Position numbers and translations under genes: made by a program. Shown here piece by piece: positions 43,583-47,664 of a DNA stretch of 47,664 nucleotides. The stretch spans positions 1-47,664 of the forward strand of contig NZ_WUUL01000019.1 in the NCBI RefSeq assembly GCF_009831235.1, read 5' to 3'. The DNA is from Shimazuella alba (GTDB lineage Bacteria; Bacillota; Bacilli; Thermoactinomycetales; Thermoactinomycetaceae). The notes beneath the pieces are model-generated. The model did not search any database. It saw only the letters and a program-made list of their open reading frames with translations, and had not been told where the DNA came from. Within the stretch, counting starts at the first letter, position 1. The number at the start of each line of letters is the position of its first letter.

Positions 43583-43624
43583 CGGCGGACTTTTGATCAA
43601 TCTTAATGGATCAAAAGTCCGCCG
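43583..43624 (+). other. Perfect 16-bp hairpin after the 91-codon gene
   Basis: CGGCGGACTTTTGATC (43583-43598) and GATCAAAAGTCCGCCG (43609-43624) pair without mismatch around a ten-base loop. No T-run follows. Confidence 0.8.
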
Positions 43625-43724
43625 AGTATTTAAAAGAAAGCAGTTTTGAATTTATTAGGATATATTTGTACTTACCATATTGTAGACATAGCAACAAAAA
43701 ATAATGAAAATTCTTCAAAGCCCA

Positions 43725-43762
43725 AAACAACCAACTGCTAGATTACAAGTGATTGGTTGTTT
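43725..43762 (+). other. Hairpin in the spacer before the 165-codon gene
   Basis: AAACAACCAA (43725-43734) and TTGGTTGTTT (43753-43762) pair around an 18-base loop. The rest of 43625-43932 is AT-rich without a gene. It may be a weak terminator or part of a leader. Confidence 0.45.
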
Positions 43763-43932
43763 GTGCATAAAATTTTTAAAGTACTTTTTTAGGTGACTAC
43801 AAGAAGAAGTCATGTTAGGCTGGTAAAAACTTTTTAATACACCGCTTATGGAAAAGATTATTCTAAAAATAAAAGATGTACTCAGACATGGAGAATGCTT
43901 AGACCCTTTATTTTTTTGAAAGAAGGCAGAGA

Positions 43933-44430
43933 ATGAGCAAATCTGAAGAAAATCGAGAAACGGACTATAGAAGATTCTTAGATCGATTTCAAACATTACC
44001 TAACTCATATAAGTATGGGTATAAGATTTACCGAAAATATGGGATAAGCATTTATATTTATGGAACTTACATATCTATGTCCAGTTACGAGGACAAAGAT
44101 GCTTGTACATCAATATGCGCAGGTTTGTGGGCGATTTATCCTCCGGATATGCATAATCCCTCAGCCTTTGGAGTATCGGAAAAAGAGAAGTATTTTTTGT
44201 GGGACGGATTAAAAAAAGTAAGTGAGTGTATTATACATAAGTCGCCTTATCAATCAGATACATTAATCGTCATACACTTTATTGCCTCCCACGATTGTCA
44301 CTATCAAGAAGAAGGATTGACTCCAGCTATTATGATGTGGGCTGCAAATGCTTTTGGCTTTCAACCTCCACAAATCGATGCCCGTTTTAATGAAGAACTA
44401 GGTAAAGTCGAATTTATGTTTAATAATTAA
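43933..44430 (+). CDS. Hypothetical protein, 165 aa
   Basis: A soluble protein with host-like composition and an AAGAAGGCAGAG site before the ATG. It is rich in Tyr (YKYGYKIYRKYGISIYIYGTYIS near residues 25-50) and has a middle with two Cys (DACTSICAGLWAIYPPDMHNP) and a C-terminal IASHDCHYQEEGLTPAIMMWAANAFGF. The beta-rich start and Ile-Val strand (SDTLIVIHFIAS) suggest an alpha/beta fold. It may be an immunity-type or immunoglobulin-unrelated accessory protein, but I recognise no family and assign no function. It stands alone. Confidence 0.65.
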   Translation: MSKSEENRETDYRRFLDRFQTLPNSYKYGYKIYRKYGISIYIYGTYISMSSYEDKDACTSICAGLWAIYPPDMHNPSAFGVSEKEKYFLWDGLKKVSECIIHKSPYQSDTLIVIHFIASHDCHYQEEGLTPAIMMWAANAFGFQPPQIDARFNEELGKVEFMFNN

Positions 44431-44501
44431 AGGGTGAGAGAATACATCAAGCTATGGTTTTACATGTCAAGTTGTTGCAGCGGGTCCATATAGATAGGCA
44501 T

Positions 44502-44548
44502 ATAATAAAACTCCCTAAAACTTGTTCTTGAACGCAAGGTTAAGGGAG
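44502..44548 (-). terminator. Terminator after the MFS transporter gene
   Basis: On the minus strand CTCCCTTAACCTTG pairs with CAAGTTTTAGGGAG (the outer six and inner four pairs) and is followed by TTTTATTAT. Confidence 0.8.
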
Positions 44549-44576
44549 CCTTATAAACTGAAAGGTAATTTTTAAA

Positions 44577-45815
44577 TTAATGCAACTGCCTATTTTCGAC
44601 AAGTGAGCGAAGTAAAGGGACAACAAAGAACAATGCAAAAACGAATAAAAATATTGTAATTCCATAGATGCCAAACAGTGATAATTGCTCTTTCAACCAT
44701 CCAGCGATAAAACTGGCTATCACCAAAGATGCAGTATACATAGGAACGAGAATACCGGTGACTCTTCCAAAATAATTGGTTTGAGTTTTTTGTAAAATTA
44801 ATGTATTGAGCCCAATCTGGATACTGGGCATCATAAGCCCACAAACAAACTGAGCCAATAAAGTCAACCACAGCTGTGTAGATAAAACCGCTGTGCTCCA
44901 ACCAATCGCATTCACGATGATCCCCACAAAGATGAATTGTTGTGGTGTAACCTTTTTTGCGAGTATCATGATTAGAAGACCACTCAAGATGGTACCTGCT
45001 CCGTTAGCTGTTAGCAGCCATTGAAGATATTCGGTGCCTAATTTCAATCTCTCTGAAACCAAAAACACATTTAATGGTTGGACTAACCCAAATGCTAAAT
45101 AGGTTACAACAAAACACCCACTTAATTTCTTTAACATTTTCTTAGACAATACATAGTGAAAACCATGCTTCATTTCAAGAAGAATTGGTGGTTTTTCAAT
45201 CTTTTCTTCTGTTTCCTGATCCGCTGGGAGTAAAATTTGAATTACAGCCGATATGATATACATGGTGCCCATTAAAGCAATGGCTATGTTAACACCATAA
45301 TTTTGAAAAACAAATGTACCAAGTATCGGACCAACCAAAATAAATACGGAAAAAACAGTTTGATAGATAGAGATCCCTGCTTGCATTTGATTATCTCGTA
45401 AATTCTTCTTAAAAAGCTTTAGTCCAGCAGGCTGTGAAAACTGCATTAAGGCGGCATAAGCTAAAGGGAGTAAGTACACAGCTTTCCAAGAGAAAAATAT
45501 AACTAAGATTAAAACCGTAAACACAAATACAGCATTTAACAGATCGCACAATATCATTTTTCTTTTTGGTGGCAACCGATCTGCGAATGTACCCCCTATA
45601 AAGGAAAAGAGCACAACTGGTGCAAATTCTGCAACAGTTAACATCGATATTGCAACAGGATCGTTGTGTGTCTTTGCCATTATAAACATCATAACGGCAT
45701 AAAAGCGAATCCAGATACCCGCTTGACCAAATAATGTAGCAGCAACAATAACCCATACCACTCTATTATGGAATAAAGCTGATAATTTCAGCCCAATAAG
45801 TCTTTGGTTTTCCAT
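44577..45815 (-). CDS. MFS transporter (drug/siderophore-type exporter)
   Basis: A 412-residue protein with about 12 membrane segments. The MFS loop motif GGTFADRLPPKRKMI follows the second segment, and a hydrophilic loop rich in Glu (QETEEKIEKPPILLEMKHGFHYVL) lies mid-protein. It is of the MFS_3-like exporter group that includes enterobactin and macrolide exporters. Its C-terminal half is complete (YFGRVTGILVPMYTASLVIASFIAGWL). It lies 41 bases after the DJ-1 gene on the same strand, so the two may be co-transcribed. Substrate unknown. Confidence 0.88.
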   Translation of the reverse strand: MENQRLIGLKLSALFHNRVVWVIVAATLFGQAGIWIRFYAVMMFIMAKTHNDPVAISMLTVAEFAPVVLFSFIGGTFADRLPPKRKMILCDLLNAVFVFTVLILVIFFSWKAVYLLPLAYAALMQFSQPAGLKLFKKNLRDNQMQAGISIYQTVFSVFILVGPILGTFVFQNYGVNIAIALMGTMYIISAVIQILLPADQETEEKIEKPPILLEMKHGFHYVLSKKMLKKLSGCFVVTYLAFGLVQPLNVFLVSERLKLGTEYLQWLLTANGAGTILSGLLIMILAKKVTPQQFIFVGIIVNAIGWSTAVLSTQLWLTLLAQFVCGLMMPSIQIGLNTLILQKTQTNYFGRVTGILVPMYTASLVIASFIAGWLKEQLSLFGIYGITIFLFVFALFFVVPLLRSLVENRQLH

Positions 45816-45856
45816 AAAGAAGCCTCCATTGTTTCATTTCTCCTACGAATCTAATG

Positions 45857-46456
45857 TTAGAAATGAATGTCATATTCCATCAGTTTTGCAGTTGTTTTTG
45901 CTACTTCGATATCCAATAGACGCTTTACAATATGCAAAGACATATTAATACCTGCAGAAACTCCAGCCGCAGTAAGGATGTTGTCTTCATCAACAAATTT
46001 AACATTTTGCACGACAGTAGTTTCGGGAAATCTACTTTCTAGTTCTTTTAGGCTGGCCCAATGTGTTGTCGCTCGTTTCCCAACTAGTAAACCAGCTTCA
46101 GCCAATAGAAAAACTCCAGTGCAAACGGACGCCATAATCTGAACACTTTTTATCCTTTTACTTATCCATTCCATCACTTTTTTGTTTTTAAACTCTTTTA
46201 AGGTTCCTGGTCCACCTGGAATAATGATAATGTCAAAATGTGGAGCAGAATGAAAACTATAATCGGGTTGAATCTTTAAACCGTTTCTTGCTAAAATGAT
46301 TTGTCCCTTTTCAGAAAAAGTAGTGACTTGAAAGGGTTTTTTTCTACTATTTTGAACTTGATTGAATTCAGTAACAGAAAAAACTTCAAATGGACCTGCA
46401 AAATCTAGCACCTCTACATCTTCGAATAAAAATATACCTACATCTAATGTTTTCAT
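45857..46456 (-). CDS. DJ-1/PfpI family protein
   Basis: A 199-residue DJ-1/PfpI (ThiJ, class I glutamine amidotransferase-like) protein. FDIIIIPGGPGT has the conserved loop, and the nucleophile elbow ASVCTGVFLLAEAGLL contains the catalytic Cys near residue 103; RATTHWASLKEL supplies the His. This subgroup includes the amidase half of AraC-type regulators and isonitrile hydratases, but no HTH is present here. Start at 46456 has AAGGAG 7 bases upstream; an extension to 46495 lacks one. It shares a strand with the MFS gene and abuts a LysR remnant. Confidence 0.9.
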   Translation of the reverse strand: MKTLDVGIFLFEDVEVLDFAGPFEVFSVTEFNQVQNSRKKPFQVTTFSEKGQIILARNGLKIQPDYSFHSAPHFDIIIIPGGPGTLKEFKNKKVMEWISKRIKSVQIMASVCTGVFLLAEAGLLVGKRATTHWASLKELESRFPETTVVQNVKFVDEDNILTAAGVSAGINMSLHIVKRLLDIEVAKTTAKLMEYDIHF

Positions 46457-46559
46457 GGTTTTATCTCCTTTTTTCATTTTGTCAACAAAACACACAATAA
46501 CTTAGAAAGATCTAGGTTGCATGATTCGAAAGAGCTATCTTATTCAAATAACTTTTTTT

Positions 46560-47290
46560 ATTTGGAAAAAAATAAATAGTGATGTCAAGAATGAGCTAGG
46601 TATTCCCCTTTTTGAGCGAAATGGACGTAATCTGAATTCTTAATAAATAGGGAAAATACTTTTACCAACGAGCAAAAGCATCACTATACGAAATTGAAAA
46701 AGGGCGAAAAGAAATTGAAAGTCTTGTCAATTCCACTTCAGGAGTAATCACTATTAGTTTCCTCCATATGCTTGGAGCACATCTTATCCCTTCTTTGTTT
46801 CATTCTTTCAAAAAAGATTTTCTTGACATTCAATTTGATTCACATCAAGATTCTCCATTGGTATTACTACCCCTGATTTTATAAATAGCCACTACTCTTG
46901 GCATTTATTAGGGAAGTTTGAACTTTTCCTTACACTCCCACTCGATCATAAAAGGGCTAACAAGAAAAATATCTATTTAGAAGAAATAGGAGATGAGCCT
47001 TATATTGGCTTAAAGTCATCATATGGGGTGGGTTCTATGATCGATACCATGTTTGCGAATCAACAAATAACGCCAAGAACTGTATTCCAAGCTGACGAGT
47101 TGGACACAGTAGCTGGTTTGGTCTCTACAGGGCTTGGTATTTCTTTTCTGCCAAAAACTATTAGCCTTCAAAGTTTTCCATTGGTCTGGTTACCAGTAAC
47201 TGCACCTGAATGTGAGGTTTCTGTTAGTGTTATTTGGAAAAAAGGCGATTTTTTTCCGAAGTATCCAAAATATTTCTTAATTTCGTTCCG
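46560..47290 (+). pseudogene. LysR-type regulator, broken
   Basis: Fragments in several frames trace a LysR regulator in order: KNELGIPLFERNGRNLNS (end of the HTH, near 46590-46640), IESLVNSTSGVITISFLHMLGAHLIPSLFHSFKKDF (46715-46830), and from about 46940 KNIYLEEIGDEPYIGLKSSYGVGSM, ADELDTVAGLVSTGLGISFLP and a C-terminal block. Stops and frameshifts separate them and the start of the HTH is missing. It is divergent from the DJ-1/MFS pair, where a LysR activator would normally stand. Confidence 0.85.
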
Positions 47291-47326
47291 AATAGTTAGA
47301 ATCAGAATAGGTATTTTTACCAGATT

Positions 47327-47367
47327 AAAAATACCCAGCCAAACGAAAGTGAGGTTGGGTATTTTTT
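47327..47367 (+). terminator. Terminator after the LysR pseudogene
   Basis: AATACCCAGCC and GGTTGGGTATT pair around a 12-base loop, with an A-run before and six T's after, so it can work both ways. Confidence 0.85.
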
Positions 47368-47556
47368 GCATTCTTATTCATCTGTTCTTCACCTAGGTTG
47401 AGAAAGGAAATCCGCTGTTTTTTGATCATCTTCATTCCTTGTAATCAATTAAATTATGGATTTAAATGCGTTGGAATAAATATATATTGTTCCTTATGAT
47501 TAATTTGAAATTAGTTATATTCCATTGTCTGCTAATAGGGAAAGGAGTTTTTGCCG

Positions 47557-47664
47557 GTGTACGAAAAACTATACCTAATTGATTTTTTTGTTTTAATCCT
47601 ATTACTTTTGTTATGGGCTATTGTTGTCAATCGTCTGAGTCGTCTTCGCTTCCGAAACACAAAA
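47557..47664 (+). CDS. Membrane protein, 5' part only
   Basis: A GTG start 9 bases after AAAGGAG opens a frame that runs off the window. The 36 visible residues are a short N-terminus (MYEKLYLID), one strongly hydrophobic segment (FFVLILLLLLWAIVV) and a basic stretch (NRLSRLRFRNTK), so the protein begins with a membrane anchor followed by a cytoplasmic region. Too little is visible to name a family. Confidence 0.6.
   Translation, partial: MYEKLYLIDFFVLILLLLLWAIVVNRLSRLRFRNTK

Noticed and set aside
1-47664. CRISPR arrays, rRNA or tRNA genes
   Set aside because: No regularly spaced repeats and no recognisable rRNA or tRNA sequence was seen on either strand.

Overview
This window is a stretch of chromosome from a low-GC, endospore-forming Firmicute of the order Bacillales. 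The gene order follows the Bacillus subtilis yqh-yqi-yqj region: accB-accC-yqhY-nusB-folD-xseA-xseB-ispA-dxs-yqxC(tlyA)-argR-recN-spoIVB-spo0A, then yqzF-ptb-bcd-lpdV-bkdAA-bkdAB-bkdB, then a yqjC-yqjD-yqjE-like block. Differences from B. subtilis (nadK between tlyA and argR, an EndoQ-type nuclease between nusB and folD, no buk or bkdR, lipB and a split methylmalonyl-CoA mutase next to the bkd genes) suggest a deeper Bacillales lineage such as Thermoactinomycetaceae. That placement is an inference.

Region 1 (1-3160): the 3' end of an AHSA1-like gene and oligoendopeptidase F, followed by two small GC-rich genes of unknown function on the minus strand. Region 2 (3190-17023): fatty-acid initiation (accB, accC, yqhY), transcription (nusB), DNA repair and processing (EndoQ-like, xseAB, recN), one-carbon metabolism (folD), isoprenoid synthesis (ispA, dxs), tlyA, nadK and argR. 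Region 3 (17157-21900): spoIVB and spo0A. No stop codon separates them in this sequence, although a terminator hairpin, a 0A box and a good ribosome binding site lie between them. After spo0A sits a decayed integrative element of about 2.4 kb. It carries a broken tyrosine integrase and a truncated serine recombinase, and a second, degraded copy of the spo0A 3' end lies at its far side.

Region 4 (21900-24900): a GC-rich orphan gene of 376 codons, a small basic protein, a superoxide dismutase with a long N-terminal extension, and yqzF. Region 5 (25090-38600): branched-chain amino acid catabolism. Leucine dehydrogenase and the branched-chain 2-oxoacid dehydrogenase complex make acyl-CoAs, LipB supplies the lipoyl group, and mutase, epimerase and carboxylase can take propionyl-CoA to succinyl-CoA. 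A YqjE-type peptidase ends the block.

Region 6 (38900-47664): accessory and decaying DNA. It holds a broken P-loop kinase gene, an inactivated IS605-type tnpB element abutting a TetR gene, an ICMT-like membrane methyltransferase, another GC-rich orphan gene, a hypothetical gene, an MFS transporter, a DJ-1/PfpI protein, a LysR-type pseudogene and the start of one more gene.

The least explained signal is a set of four single-gene units (2456-2596, 2725-2973, 22012-23142, 43281-43556). They are clearly richer in G+C than their surroundings, are unlike families I recognise, and each is followed by a long GC-rich hairpin. No rRNA, tRNA or CRISPR array was seen.
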